Assembly (NCBI GenBank): GCA_014904845.1
Contig: MU119412.1
Location: 1 to 64,000 of the forward strand
Direction: 5' to 3'
DNA: 64,000 nucleotides
Origin: Acephala macrosclerotiorum
Lineage: Eukaryota; Ascomycota; Leotiomycetes; Helotiales; Mollisiaceae
The position numbers and the translations under genes were made by a program. Positions within the stretch are counted from its first letter, which is position 1, and each line of letters begins with the position of its first letter. The notes beneath the pieces are model-generated. The model saw only the letters and a list, made by a program, of their open reading frames with translations. It was not told the DNA's origin and did no database searches. Positions 20,892-32,619 of this stretch are shown here, piece by piece.

Positions 20892-21070
20892 TCAGCATAT
20901 ATCAATCAAAACTTCGAATCCTAAATCGATTTTAAGACACGAAGAAGATGTCTGGGCATGTTCATCAACAAAGCTTTTGTTCTATGTAAAGAAGCAATTC
21001 ATATCTGCCATCTCACGCCATCCACTCGACATTCGATGTATGATGTCCGACTATGTTGCAAAGTATGCAT

Positions 21071-21905
21071 CTATGGCTTCTCGTAGATCCAGTCGTGTTG
21101 AGCGGACTTCCATGATTGGACTTCACCCTCCTTGAACCAGAGAGAGATTTCCTTCTTAGCATTCTCGACGCTGTCGGAGCCGTGGCAGACGTTACGTCCA
21201 ACACTAAACATATGTTAGTGACTGCAATGATTGGGGAGATACGTAACGAGGGAGGAGGCTAGGGGTCTTACTCGATGGCAAAGTCACCACGGATGGTACC
21301 TGGGGCGGAGGCGAGAGGGTTGGTGGCACCGAGGAGAGCTATTGTTGTCAGTGAGGGCGTAATTTGGGATAGCCGGGTAACATACTGCGGCCGGTCTTGA
21401 CAGCATCACGTCCCTCCCAGACCATAGCGCAGATTGGTCCGCTGGCCATATCTATATGATATTAGACGTATCTATGGTTGGCGATGTTGTGAACATACAC
21501 TTGATGAGTCCTGGGAAGAAAGGCTTGCCAGCAAGATCCTCGTCTGATAGCACAATTAACAATTAACTCGGCAGCATGTCTGGGCATCCTTACAGTGCTT
21601 CTCGAGGTGCTCGGTGCTAGCAGTCATAAGCTTGATAGCAGCAAGCTTGAAGCTATTGAGTTGTCAACACTCATCGACCTTGTTGTCCCTTGTCAACATA
21701 CCCACGGTTCTCGAAACGAGAGATGATGGGGCCAATGAGTCCACGCTGAGGATCATGTCAATGTCTGTTATCCGATCGATGTATGTATCTGCCATACCTG
21801 GACACCATCTGGCTTGATGGCAATGAAGCTGTCAAAAATTAGCTTCACCGCCAGACTTTGTAGCTTCAGCTGAGGGATAGTCTCTTACGTTTGCTCGGTG
21901 GCCAT
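21071..21905 (-). CDS. ndk1: nucleoside diphosphate kinase, eight exons
   Basis: Exons 21905-21889, 21828-21798, 21745-21702, 21652-21594, 21543-21499, 21451-21386, 21338-21272, 21203-21071; 153 residues, exactly the family length. Seven introns in about 830 bp, phases all consistent. It transfers phosphate between nucleoside tri- and diphosphates through the histidine in NVCHGSDS. Also visible: [13 protein letters not shown] at the N-terminus and the C-terminal WIYEK. Several exons are shorter than 60 bp. It is divergent from glucosidase II with 421 bp between start codons. Confidence 0.93.
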
Positions 21906-22326
21906 GGTGAAGTCGTTAAGCCTTGCTGACTCTTCTCTTTGATTTGCAGATGCACGAAGGAAACCTTGAGTCTTTGGGCTCAGGTGTTTGTAGATTTCTG
22001 GATCTTTGTGTTGTTGTTCAGTCATGACAGAAAATAGATTTTGGAGGGGTTGAGTGTTTGGTGGGGCGGCTTGGCGGGTAGCTCGTGGCTTTATCTTGTG
22101 GCTTGTGAATCCTTTCCTAAACTGGAATGGTATGAGCTAAGACATCCAAGGTCTTGGCACGGAGTCGACCAGTGGACAGCTTTTGGTCGAGGCTATCGTA
22201 AAGGACAGCTGGAATGCACGAAACATAACCTCCAACTCCACCCATCTCTGCGATTAGCAATTGCTGGACAGTTGGTAATATCTATTTCATGACGGAGGCT
22301 ATCTAATACACATTGTTGTGTTTATC

Positions 22327-25256
22327 ATGCGAGCTTCTCCAACACCGTCCAGCTTATGGACAGCTCTATTCTTTGCTGCATTATGTCTTTTTAGTCCAGC
22401 TAGTAAGTAATGTACCACCTACACCAGCCACCTACTAATATTATACAAGTTTCTGTGAAGCATCATGACTTTAAGACCTGCGATCAGTCTGGGTTCTGCA
22501 AACGCAATCGACAATATGCCGATAAGGCGACCGGCCTGGGATCACAATGGGAAGTTCCCTACCGAATAACACCCGAATCCTTGAGCTGGAAGAATGGACA
22601 ACTTCAAGGGACAATTCTCAAGACAATCAATAAGGCGGGCGAGATGGTCAATCTACCACTCACAATCTCCTTCCTCGAGTCAGGATCTGCGAGGGTGACA
22701 ATTGACGAGGAGAAACGTCAGAAGGGCGAAATCACTCTTCGACATGATAGCAAGGCTCGAAAGGAAAGATACAATGAGGCAGAAGGATGGTCTATCGTCG
22801 GTGGCCTAGATGTGAGCAAGACGGCTACAGAAGAGAGGGATGCATCTAGGAGCATTATCACGTATGGTCCGGAGGGGAAGTTCCAAGCTGTGATTACTTT
22901 TGCTCCATTTGGGATCGACTTCAAACGAGAAGATGCTACCCAAATCAAATTCAACGACCGAGGTCTCTTGAACATGGAGCACTGGCGACCAAAGGTTGAG
23001 AACCCTGCGCCAGAGACGAAGGAAGGCGAGGAAGCTCCAGTCGTTCCAGAGGGCGAAGATGAGAGCACATGGTGGGAAGAGACGTTTGGTGGCAACACAG
23101 ATTCAAAGGCTAGGGGGCCCGAGAGTGTTGCTCTTGACATCAGCTTTCCTGGATATGAGCACGTCTTCGGTATTCCAGAGCATGCAGGATCCCTATCTTT
23201 GAAAGAGACACGCCAATCAAGTGGTAATCACCAAGACCCTTACCGACTTTATAACGCCGATGTCTTCGAATACATTATGGATAGCCCCATGACTTTGTAT
23301 GGCTCCATTCCTTTCATGCAAGCTCACAAGAAGGATTCTACTGTTGGAGTCTTCTGGCTAAATGCTGCCGAGACTTGGATCGATGTCATCAAGGAGAAAG
23401 AAGCACACAACCCACTTAGTCTTGGAATTGGATCCAAAACCGATACCAAGACCCATTGGTTCTCTGAGAGCGGTCTCATTGATGTCTTTGTCTTTCTCGG
23501 TCCTACTGCCAAGGAGGTTACCAAAGCCTATGGTGAGCTTACTGGATACACTCAGCTACCACAGGAATTCTCCATCGCCTATCACCAGTGCCGATGGAAC
23601 TACAACTCCGATGAGGATGTCAAGGATGTTGACCGCAAGATGTCGAAGCATCAGATTCCATATGATGTTATCTGGCTAGACATTGAATATACCGACGACA
23701 AGCAATACTTCACCTGGGATCCATTGCGATTCCCTAATCCGATTGGCATGCTCGAGCAGCTCGATCAATCGGAGAGAAAGCTGGTAGCTATCATTGACCC
23801 TCACATCAAGAACAAGGATGGCTACCATATCGTGGAAGAACTCAAGAAGAAAGATTTGGCTGTTCATAACAAGGATGGTAACATCTACGAGGGATGGTGC
23901 TGGCCTGGTTCTTCGCACTGGATCGACTGTTTCAACCCTGCGGCTACCAACTGGTGGAAAGGTCTTTTCAAATATGATGCATTCAAAGGCAGCCTGTCCA
24001 ACTTGTTTATCTGGAACGACATGAACGAGCCTTCTGTTTTCAACGGACCCGAGACCACTATGCCAAAGGACAATCTTCACTATGGCAACTGGGAGCATCG
24101 TGATGTTCACAACATCAATGGCATGACTTTCCACAACGCGACTTACCAAGCTATGCTCGAGCGTAAGAAGGGCGAGATTCGTCGTCCGTTCATTCTGACT
24201 CGATCCTTCTATGCCGGCTCTCAACGTCTTGGTGCTATGTGGACTGGTGACAACCAAGCTAGCTGGGATCACCTAGCGGCTGGGTTTCCCATGATCATCA
24301 ACAATGGTATTGCTGGATTCCCTTTTGCTGGTGCTGATGTTGGTGGATTCTTTGGCAACCCGGAGAAGGACCTCTTGGCTCGCTGGTACCAAGCTGGTGC
24401 ATTCTATCCATTCTTCCGTGGCCATGCTCACATTGACACTAGACGCCGAGAGCCCTACTTGGCTGGTGAGCCATATACTGAGATCATTACTCAAGCTCTA
24501 CGTCTCAGATACGCACTACTTCCCGCTTGGTACACCGCCTTCCATGAGGCTAGCGTTGATGGCACCCCCATCCTCCGCCCACACTACTTCCAATACCCTG
24601 CGGACGAAGCTGGTTTTGCCCTTGATGACCAATTCTTCGTTGGCGGTACGGGTCTTCTTGCCAAGCCTGTCGTCACTGAGCATGCCGAAAGCGTTGATAT
24701 CTACCTCCCAGATGACGAGATCTACTACGACTATTTCAATTACGAGAAGCACGCTGGTCAAGGAAAAGTAACTGTTGCAGCACCACTCGAAAAGATTCCA
24801 CTCTTAATGCAAGGTGGCCACATCATCCCTCGCAAAGACCGTCCTCGACGATCAAGCGGTCTCATGAAGTGGGATCCCTACACCCTCGTCATCGTCCTTG
24901 GCAAGTCTGGCTCTGCTACAGGCGAGCTTTACGTCGATGATGGCGAGACCTTTGACTACCAACAAGGTGCCTACATTCACCGCACCTTTGAGTTCTCCCA
25001 CGGTGTCTTGGAGAGTAAGAACATTGCTACCAAGGGCAAGCTGACAGACAAGTACCTCAAGACGATGAAGACAGTTGGTGTCGAGAAAGTCGTCATTGTT
25101 GGTGCGCCGAAGGAGTGGGCTGAAAAGACGAGCGTCAAGGCTGGCAAGGAAGATGCCAGGTTTGAGTACCATGCTGGGGATGCCAAGAGCGCCGCATGGG
25201 CGGTGGTTAAGGCACCTCATGTGCCCATTGGTGAGGATTGGAAAATCGAATTTTAG
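22327..25256 (+). CDS. ROT2: glucosidase II alpha subunit (GH31)
   Basis: Exons 22327-22402 and 22450-25256; 960 residues. The short first exon encodes an ER signal peptide (MRASPTPSSLWTALFFA..) and joins through GTAAGT..CTACTAAT..CAAG to VKHHDFKTCDQSGFCKRN, the characteristic start of glucosidase II alpha. The enzyme removes the inner glucoses from N-glycans in the ER lumen, in the calnexin cycle. Catalytic motifs: nucleophile in FIWNDMNEPSVF, acid/base in MWTGDNQASWDHL. The plus strand is one long uninterrupted frame; large antisense frames inside it are shadows. Works with a beta subunit not found in this window. Confidence 0.94.
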
Positions 25257-26800
25257 ATTTTGATACAAGGGGAAGGACAACGGTACTTGAGGGCTTGTAT
25301 CAGTAGATATTTGTAGTCGTAACCTAGTACCTCAATGCGAAGTTGTTTCTGCTAGCTTGCGACAGTTTGCGAGAGGCTGAGGAAGGGGAGTCTTAAGTGA
25401 TATTTTAGCTACCATTCTGCCGAATTATTGTTGACATTCAGCTTCCTGCCCTTGGATTTCCGTTCGACGATTTGAGAATTGTCTTTCTCTAGTGGTTTCG
25501 ATCTTCAAGCCTTGCCTGAATTTTCTTTGCCCACATTTCTGGAGTAAGGAAAGTCGTTGGCCGGTGTTAAGACACTCGAGCGATGTCTATCAAGGGAGTG
25601 AGAAAACGAAGACAATGTGCGTTTTGCCTTGTCTCTGGCTTCGTACGGCGGGTATCGCGGAGTGTTGTTGCATTTTTGTTCTTTTTCTTGGATCTCATCT
25701 TTGGGTACTCGAGTATCCTGCCATTAGCAGGCTACCCTGAAGGAAAGTTAATGGGATTAAGGAAGAAGATGTGAGATGACTTCGAAGGGCTAGTTAACCA
25801 ATAGCGAGTGCAAGTATGCTACGCCATTCTGGCGTACTGAAACCGTCGGCACGCAGGCAAGACATTGAGTGGTGTGCCTGACTGAGACTTCAAATGAACT
25901 TTGTTCTTAGTTTCCTTGTCTAAGATATGAGGAACGGTCCGCGCAGCTACTACTACGGTACGCTCGGTACGCTCCGAACAAGGCTGACTGCGATGTCACT
26001 AAATACTTAAAAGCAAAGGGATTCTCATATACCGATTGCGTTATGTCAAACTAGCCCCCACTTCCTTCACATACACCCTCTTGCAGAGCGGACAAGAAGT
26101 GACAACAATGGTGGTGAGCTGAACGACTCAACACCATATCTCATCTGACACTCTGAAATCTGGTGTGGTCAGAATTTCGTTCAATGGACATTGGGAGGAA
26201 CCTCGCCCATTCATCCACAGCTGCTCAGCACCATATGCTTTCTCGGTGGGCATGACCGTTTTTTCACTTGCTCAACCTCGTCAGACCTGGTTCACGAACC
26301 GTGAAATGTGGAACCCACTCTCACCATTTGCGAGAGGCCTCTATGTTACTTGTTTTCCGTCCACGCGTATTGGTTGGTGGAAATCTATGATTTGATTTGT
26401 GTGAAAAGGCTTGCTGCAACCATTCAAATTTCTCAACTTGTGGTCTATTGGAAAGCAGTAATGGTGGTGTATTAGACAAGCCTTCGGGGCTTCCAGTCAC
26501 TACATGTGTAAACCAGTAGTGCTTATAATATGTGTTATTGTTGCGGGCAAGCCTGTTTAATCCCATATCCCTTGGCAGATACCTATTTGACGACGCCGAC
26601 AGGAACATCCAAGCATTGATGAAAGGACTATGCGATTCACCCAATCCTTCCGTCGTGTGTAAATAAACTGCAGCAACATCCTTCTGCGTCAATTTTTGAA
26701 ACTCGTGTGTGTTTACGTGCCTCAAGTCTTTATTTGAGGATATTGCTAATACAATTTCCCAGGGTTGTTGTTTCATCCATCCAAGGACGCACCCGTCGCT
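25257..26800. other. 1.5-kb gene-poor stretch
   Basis: ROT2 3' flank and promoter of the next gene. A plus-strand frame at 25583-25774 with one hydrophobic run, and a 179-codon minus frame at 26860-26321 that overlaps the next gene's start, have no recognisable content. A short minus-strand stretch near 26040-26110 reads as CPLCKRVYVKE, possibly a remnant. Confidence 0.4.
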
Positions 26801-27991
26801 ATGGCTGCTCAGCGACAAATTACCGTTTGGGAGAGCGAATATAATGCAGTTCAGCTCCAAAAGAGTAATTACAACTTCAACATTGCAAAAGCCGTTTCAA
26901 CCGGTGGCGCCGACGCCAAGGCCAACCTCATTTGGCAGTCCAAAGCCATCGCACCGGTCACAACAATAACATGGAACACTATCTACGCTTTGAATTGGAC
27001 AGTGTCATTGCCCAAAGCCAGTGTTTCGGTAATTGTTGGTGGTAACTGGCAAAAATGCGCCAAGGGTCAAATCTACGAGCTTGCACCAAGCGGTTACTGG
27101 AAAGCCTCTTCGTTGGACCTAACCCCTGGCTTCATGGGAGCCTACATCAATTACTTGTATCCTGGTGCCGATCATCTACCTGATCAATCCGCGGTGATCC
27201 GCATACAAACCGCCTATGAGATGTGCTTGATATCGCCTAAAGAGACTATGCTAACTAATGGGCTCAATATTAGTGGTACCAGGTGGGAACTCACTCGTCG
27301 CAAATGATCAACAACGTCTCGACGAAGATAGGCGGTGTCGATCTCTCTGGTCCTGCACCCAGCGCAATGAGTATTCATATTGGACTACGTTTCTCCGGCA
27401 AGGTGGATCTTGGGTCAATACTGAAACCGCGCCTGGTGCGTCATTGTACGCACCACTACATTCTGTGGCAGACTTCAGCAGCAGCAGCAGCAAAAGCGGC
27501 TCGGCTTGGCGGGCGAGTGTCGTCAATGTCAGTCTAACCCTGCCATTGAGGTTGTTATCCTCGCGGTCGCCGTAGGCACGATCTCTCAACAGAACACTAT
27601 CATCCAAGCGATTATTAAATATTTTCAGGGCCGTACAACAATTACTGCCGCATTCAACACTGATGGCGCACCGGGTATCACCATCACGATCAAGCCTGGT
27701 GCTCCCGCAAATGCAGCACTGAACGCTCTTGCTGCAATTGGATACACGATTTTTGATGAACACGCTCAGGTGAATGCCTGCATGGTTAGCTTGAATAGTC
27801 AAGGCCTCTTCCCTCCTCAACCTGGACAATCAGCCCGTGAGCGAGAGAACAAGATGCACAAGGTCGTCGACCACTTGGTCTTTGATTTCATTCGTTTCTG
27901 GTTCGATTCTGCTGTTTCCTGGTTTAGTATTGTCTCAGAGGCAGCTCATATTTTATTGGTGCTTGGAATTTTACGGATTGTGGATGTTTAG
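26801..27991 (+). CDS. unrecognised protein, multi-exon, structure unresolved
   Basis: The first coding block starts at 26801 (MAAQRQITVWESEY) and runs open to 27307 with a beta-rich, soluble-looking sequence. A second block reads in another frame around 27270-27520 (SYWTTFLRQGGSWVN, then a serine run), and a third in yet another frame to the stop at 27991 (VVILAVAVGTISQQN.., with Ala/Gly-rich repeats and a hydrophobic end). The second and third join well at an intron with a GTCTAAC branch site and TTGAG acceptor. The first join is ambiguous (donor near 27170, acceptor ATATTAG near 27272), so a frameshift is possible. I do not recognise the family. Confidence 0.4.
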
Positions 27992-28225
27992 TGGGGATAC
28001 ACTTCGGCGGGTCTCAGCTTCGCTTCTCGGATGTCGGTTAATTAATTCATTTGAGTCGAATTTATAGTCCAGATATTCTCATCACTCTGGTCCTGATGAT
28101 GTTCTCACCGACACCTTGGTATATTAAGGTTACATGCTTGAGCAAAGTCTGTCCTCAACATCCACCAAATCTTGACTTATATCCGTATTTCAGTACCTCT
28201 GCAGCTTTGCTTCCTAATGGAGCTC

Positions 28226-30357
28226 CTATATACTAACAGCCGCAAGGTTCTTCTCCCTATTCCAAAAGTGTCGTAGCACGAACAGCATCCCTAGCATGCA
28301 GACATCTAACGCAATCGTCCAGTTATACCCAATAAGGTATCTCGGAGCATCGACTGTCTTCCAAACACTACATTACAGTCCCAGCTCACTGCTATTTAGC
28401 GAAGACCCTTTTTACCGCAAAAGTCATGTAAATCACTTGCCGAAATACCATAAATACTAACGAATTCCGGTAAACTCGTTATTCTTAAGCTTTTTATTCG
28501 ATGCTCGCGCTATATTCTACCGCTTCGAATAATGTTTATAAATTGTGGTTATCGTAAAACATCGAAGTAAAATATAAAGTGCGACTAAATGCCCGATTTT
28601 CAGACATTTTAGATACAAAACCTTAGCGAATTTGAGAACTCTTAAATCACGACTTATTTACATAACCATTTTAATAGTAGACTTAAAAGCGAAGAGATAA
28701 AAAGTAAGAGTATATAATAATTAAATAATGCACCAAATCTCAAAGAATTCCAAACATTGTAATTGCTTTATTTTATTGCTGCAATATGGTGAGTTTTGGT
28801 CATTTTTGGTGGGGATTTGGGACTCGCTAAATAGCAGTGAGCTGGGACTGTATATCAGTATATCCCCTACCCGCATCACGACGAGAGACTCGCAATAACG
28901 GCAACCAGGCTCCGAAAGTATTCCCGGCAGTATTCATACTTCTGGTGATCAAAGCTCTTTCCTCCCCAGCGCAAATCTCATTTGCCCACGCATAAATGAT
29001 AGCCGTAATCGCATCCGCCGTCCCACCCAGGAAGAATGCAAAATACTTCAATCCAACAGGGACATCCCAAATCGCTAGCATGACGCTAGCGAAGATGTCC
29101 AGTCCCGCCGTTAATGCGGTGAGGAATACTTTTGCATCATATGCGTCAGCAATAATGTCCCAGATAACGGACGAGATGATCGTCACTGCGGGAGACACCG
29201 TCGTAACGGTGTTGATACATTCAACTAAGTGTCCAGTAGCTTTGAGTCAGAGGGAAAGCCCGCCGTTGGAGGACACACTGTCGGCTTGGGAGAAAAAGAA
29301 GGCGAAGATGACCAGGATCCAGAAGTGCCAGCCGCGAAGGACTTGCTTGATGACATCGAGATTCAGAGGTCTTGTTGGCTCGCGGCGCTCGGATATCATG
29401 CGCGCACGAGCTAGTGCGATGTCCTCCGAGGTGAAGAAGCGGGAATTTGGTTTGGTCGGTGTTCCTGGGAGGAATAGGAATCTAAGGAGTGCGATGGGTA
29501 TGGTACAGGAGAAGCCTACGGTGGTCAGTCGATCTACTTCTCAGGACAATATGAGACTTACAGATGATATAGAGCTACCGCCACCCCTCGATCCCATGTT
29601 TCCCGTTGAGCGAGTCATATGCACCAGCTTGAATATATCCAGAGCTCATACTCCCAACCTGACTGGCAATGAAGAACAAAGCACCTCGACGATTCAGTTC
29701 GATTCTCTTGTACAAGATACCATTGGACAGTAGGAAAGAAGAATCCACCCAGAACTCCAACGAAGAATCTGAAAGCATAAAGTTGATGCACACTGCTGAC
29801 TTTGTATTGGACCAGGGTGAACACTCCCCACAGGAGATCAGCTGCTGGGAGGAAGTAATCGACAGGAAAGCGAGTCATCTATTTCTCTGTAAGTACCACC
29901 TACTCTGAGGGCTTTGAGTCTTACGAGCATGGTCAGAGGAACCTGCATCACGATGAATCCTACCCTACACTTAATCAGTCTCGATTCTTTAAGTGATTGA
30001 GGACGATGCTCACATATAAACAGTATTCAAATAGTTCAGTTCATTGCCATACAGTCCCAAGTCTTCTTTCATGCCACTGACCTATGCAGTGCTCGTTGCC
30101 GAGGAGTCCAAAACCTTCGCCCAGTATGCCAGGAACACGAAAATCATAATCAGCGCATCTATCTTGAGAACCAATCGTCGTTCCTCGGGCGTGTCGGTCG
30201 GTGAGAAGTATTGATACCATTTCTGACATGGAATTGGATCATTTGGGTCTGTTGAGATTGATGATGCTGGGCTGGAGTCGGATTTGGTGTTTTACCGATC
30301 ATCGAGAATTGTGGTTGTTGATGGTTGAATCGCCTTCTCATTTGGAAATGAAGCCAT
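28226..30357 (-). pseudogene. MFS transporter (allantoate/pantothenate-permease type) pseudogene
   Basis: Reading from 30357, the sequence follows fungal MFS proteins of the DAL5/Liz1/Fen2 group: KWYQYFSPTDTPEERR, VSGMKEDLGLYGNELNY, FRFFVGVLGGFFFPT, ELNRRGALFFIASQ, and the end GNTFGAWLPLL then VWKTVDAPRYL. Introns with good signals lie at expected places. It cannot be translated: in-frame stops at 30294-30292 (TAA), 30084-30082 (TAG), 29577-29575 (TAG where WRWLYIIC is expected) and 29249-29247 (TGA where SLWLKATG is expected), plus loss of about 8 nt near 29710 that drops conserved residues and shifts the frame. A 475-bp TIR element lies in the last intron. The function of living relatives is uptake of small carboxylates or vitamins. 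Confidence 0.85.
28376..28850. mobile_element. TIR element B (MITE), complete copy
   Basis: 475 bp with inverted ends of about 28 bp: CAGTCCCAGCTCACTGC at the left and its complement at the right, each flanked by TA (28374-28375, 28851-28852). The middle is AT-rich and non-coding. TA duplication and a CAGT start fit non-autonomous pogo/Fot1-type elements. It sits inside the last intron of the MFS pseudogene. The first 155 bp reappear at 63846-64000 with only two differences. Confidence 0.9.
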
Positions 30358-30857
30358 TTATGCTGAAGTCCTCAGGGTGAAAGATGAGAGAAATGTGACT
30401 GTCCAAGTGGGTCAGGAGGTTGAGACTGGGTATATAAATTCTTTGCCTGTGGTGGGGAATCCTCCCCCACTATTTAGCCTCAAGAATTTCTCGACCAACA
30501 GATGATGAACAAAGAGCCTGAATGGCGTGCTCGGCGTCTCCAAAACAGATTTGAGCTTAAATTTACTTGAAACATATCTCAGTAGACCTGCATTGGCTTC
30601 ATTCTGCTCCCTCGTCTGCTTTTCGGACTCTTGAAGAAAGGGCGTCGTATCTTTTTTCCTGCGGGGTTTTCATCACACTTTAAAGTCCTCAAACTTATTA
30701 ATGTTATTCATTAATTAAGAATTCTATTTTTCGCTGGAGAGGACTTTTATGCAGAGGCCAATGAGCATCAGCTGCCATCGGGACAACTCACAAGGCGAGA
30801 ACTCAAAGTGCGAATCAAATCCCCTGATATGCTAGCCCTCAGCTCGCACGACCACCT

Positions 30858-31649
30858 CTATCTGCCACCACGATACCAACCCTCTCCCCAATCCCCAAGG
30901 CACTCTCCAACGGTAACAGGTCTCAATCCTCTCGCACGGATTGTATCAATCATGAATTGTGTTAGACTGGCCACAGTCTGCTCATGAATATCATGCACCA
31001 GAACAATGTTCCCTCCCCACGCGCCCGCTTCGAACTTTTGCATGCTAATCCAGATCATATTGGGGTCGGTGTTTATATAATCCTTGGTATCCAGGTTCAT
31101 ACTAACAACATGGTAGCCTAAGTTGTTCATCATGTCCATGCAGGCTCCATTGCAAGAGAGGTAGGGAGGGCGAATGTAAGCCGGGAAAAAGCCAAGAACG
31201 TTGAGGAATGCTTGCTCATTTTGCGTAATCTCTGCGTTCATCGCATCCCAGGAGAGAGCAGACAGGTTGGCATGTGTGTAGGTATGGCTTGCGAGCTGGT
31301 GACCTTCGTTGTGGATTCGCTGCAGGATGGCAGGCCATTGGGTAGACCAGTCGTCAATGGCGCCTCGCCAACCATAACCGACAATGAAGAAAGTAGCTTT
31401 GACACCGTTCGCGGAGAGAATGTCCAGGAGCTGAGGAGTGTAGACCGAGGGTCCATCGTCGAAGGTCAGGGCGATGGTTCCCGGGTCTTGGCAACCAGTG
31501 ATTACTTGACCTAGGCAGTGAAATAGAGTCAGCTATCAGAGCTGTTGTTGGAAAGGAAAAGGGAAGAAGAAAGACGAACCAAATGGTGCCTGGGCGGCGA
31601 CATGTGTAATACTCAGAAAGAGAAAGAGCGAAGTGAGGAATTTATACAT
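30858..31649 (-). CDS. secreted polysaccharide deacetylase (CE4, chitin-deacetylase-like)
   Basis: Exons 31649-31580 and 31510-30858; 240 residues. The intron is GTTCGT..CTGCCTAG. The first 20 residues are a signal peptide (MYKFLTSLFLFLSITHVAAQ). The NodB-homology domain follows: motif 1 TFDDGP (catalytic base and metal Asp), motif 2 SHTYTH (metal histidines), motif 3 RPPYLSCNG, and VLVHDIHE near the end. It removes acetyl groups from chitin or related polymers in the wall or outside. No chitin-binding module is present, so it is a single-domain form. Confidence 0.9.
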
Positions 31650-32103
31650 ATCAGTGAGTTGATAAACTGCTGGTTATGCACTTGAAAGGAATTCAAAAGA
31701 GAACGACAAGCTTCAAGACATAGTTTTCAAGAAGATGAGTTGCTCCAAAATGAAGTGAAAATTAACAATGAAGTGTTGTGCGCGAAGTCTAGGTCGTTCT
31801 TGCTGCATTGGGAAGCTGGTGACGTGAAGATTCGATTCGCCCTCGTCAAGCGTCTCCCGGGCCCGCAACAAGTTGATTTTGCGACATTATATCGCGGAAC
31901 CTTTTGACTTTCTCTAACCGCTTCTCTATATAGTCGGTGATGATCGGAGGGGTCGTGACGCGAAGTCGGAACGGCCCGCAAAATAGCAATTTAGTTGTTC
32001 GCTGCCTCAAGCTACCCTACGAAAGCAATGCTCCAGACTTTCACTCCAAGTCTTTTGAAGAACCAACCACAGAGCTTGAAAATATCCACTTTAAGCCTTT
32101 GCA

Positions 32104-32374
32104 AGGGTTTTGTGACTTTATAAAGCCTTTGAAACTACGTGAAGGGGGTAAATAAGCTTCCGTATGCTCTTGTAGGGGTTAAAAACAAGGGTTTTATAAC
32201 TTTGAGACTACGTTAAAGGGGTAAATAAGTTTTCGTATATTTTTGTAAGGGTTAAGATTAAGGGTTAAAGCTACCCGAGAAGATCCCGAACACTTGTAGG
32301 GGTTAAAAAAAACAAAAGTTAAAGCTATTCGAGGGGTTAAAGTTATTCGAGGAGATTCCGAGCACTTGTAGGGG
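32104..32374. repeat. degenerate tandem repeats
   Basis: Two unit types are each present twice. Unit A (32104-32185 and 32188-32257) shares a core of GAAACTACGT/GAGACTACGT, GGGGTAAATAAG and TTGTAGGGGTTAA. Unit B (32260-32307 and 32333-32374) shares GGGTTAAAG, ATTCGAGGAGATTCCGA-like text and CACTTGTAGGGG. Many differences are transitions. No coding potential. Confidence 0.55.
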
Positions 32375-32491
32375 CCCTTGTTTTTTTGGAATGCTTCGGG
32401 CCGATTAAAAAAAAAAGTTGCTAAACGTGCTTTTAAGTCTATTTTCTTCAATATTAACGTTAAAAAAACGAGGATAAAAGGAATCGTTTTA

Positions 32492-32619
32492 CTTCGTCCC
32501 CAGGGAAATAGTTACGCCAAGAAAGACCAGGGCAAGGAAGTAAAAATGGCTGTGAACCCACCAAAGCAAAAACCCCCTGCCCTAGTCCTCTTGGCGTAAC
32601 TATTTCCCCGGGGACGAAG
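32492..32619. mobile_element. MITE-like hairpin element A, copy 2
   Basis: 128 bp, flanked by TA (32490-32491, 32620-32621), with the same inverted ends and inner sequence as 19200-19326. Differences are few: an insertion and substitutions near GGGCAAGG, one base in GAACCCACC, and GGGG for GAGG in the right TIR, which makes this copy's ends better matched. Confidence 0.82.

Noticed and set aside
23676..24272. 198-codon open frame on the minus strand inside glucosidase II
   Set aside because: Antisense shadow of a highly conserved GH31 catalytic region; amino-acid pattern is not protein-like and codon use follows the plus-strand gene.
26040..26110. Short minus-strand text CPLCKRVYVKEVG, like the end of a zinc-binding protein
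   Set aside because: Too short, no flanking coding sequence or start; could be chance.
26321..26860. 179-codon minus-strand frame
   Set aside because: Overlaps the start of the gene at 26801 and has no recognisable domain, signal peptide or splice support.
30246..30293. Intron that would remove the first MFS stop codon (GTAAAA donor)
   Set aside because: The nearby AG acceptors give the wrong phase, or an intron of only 24 nt.
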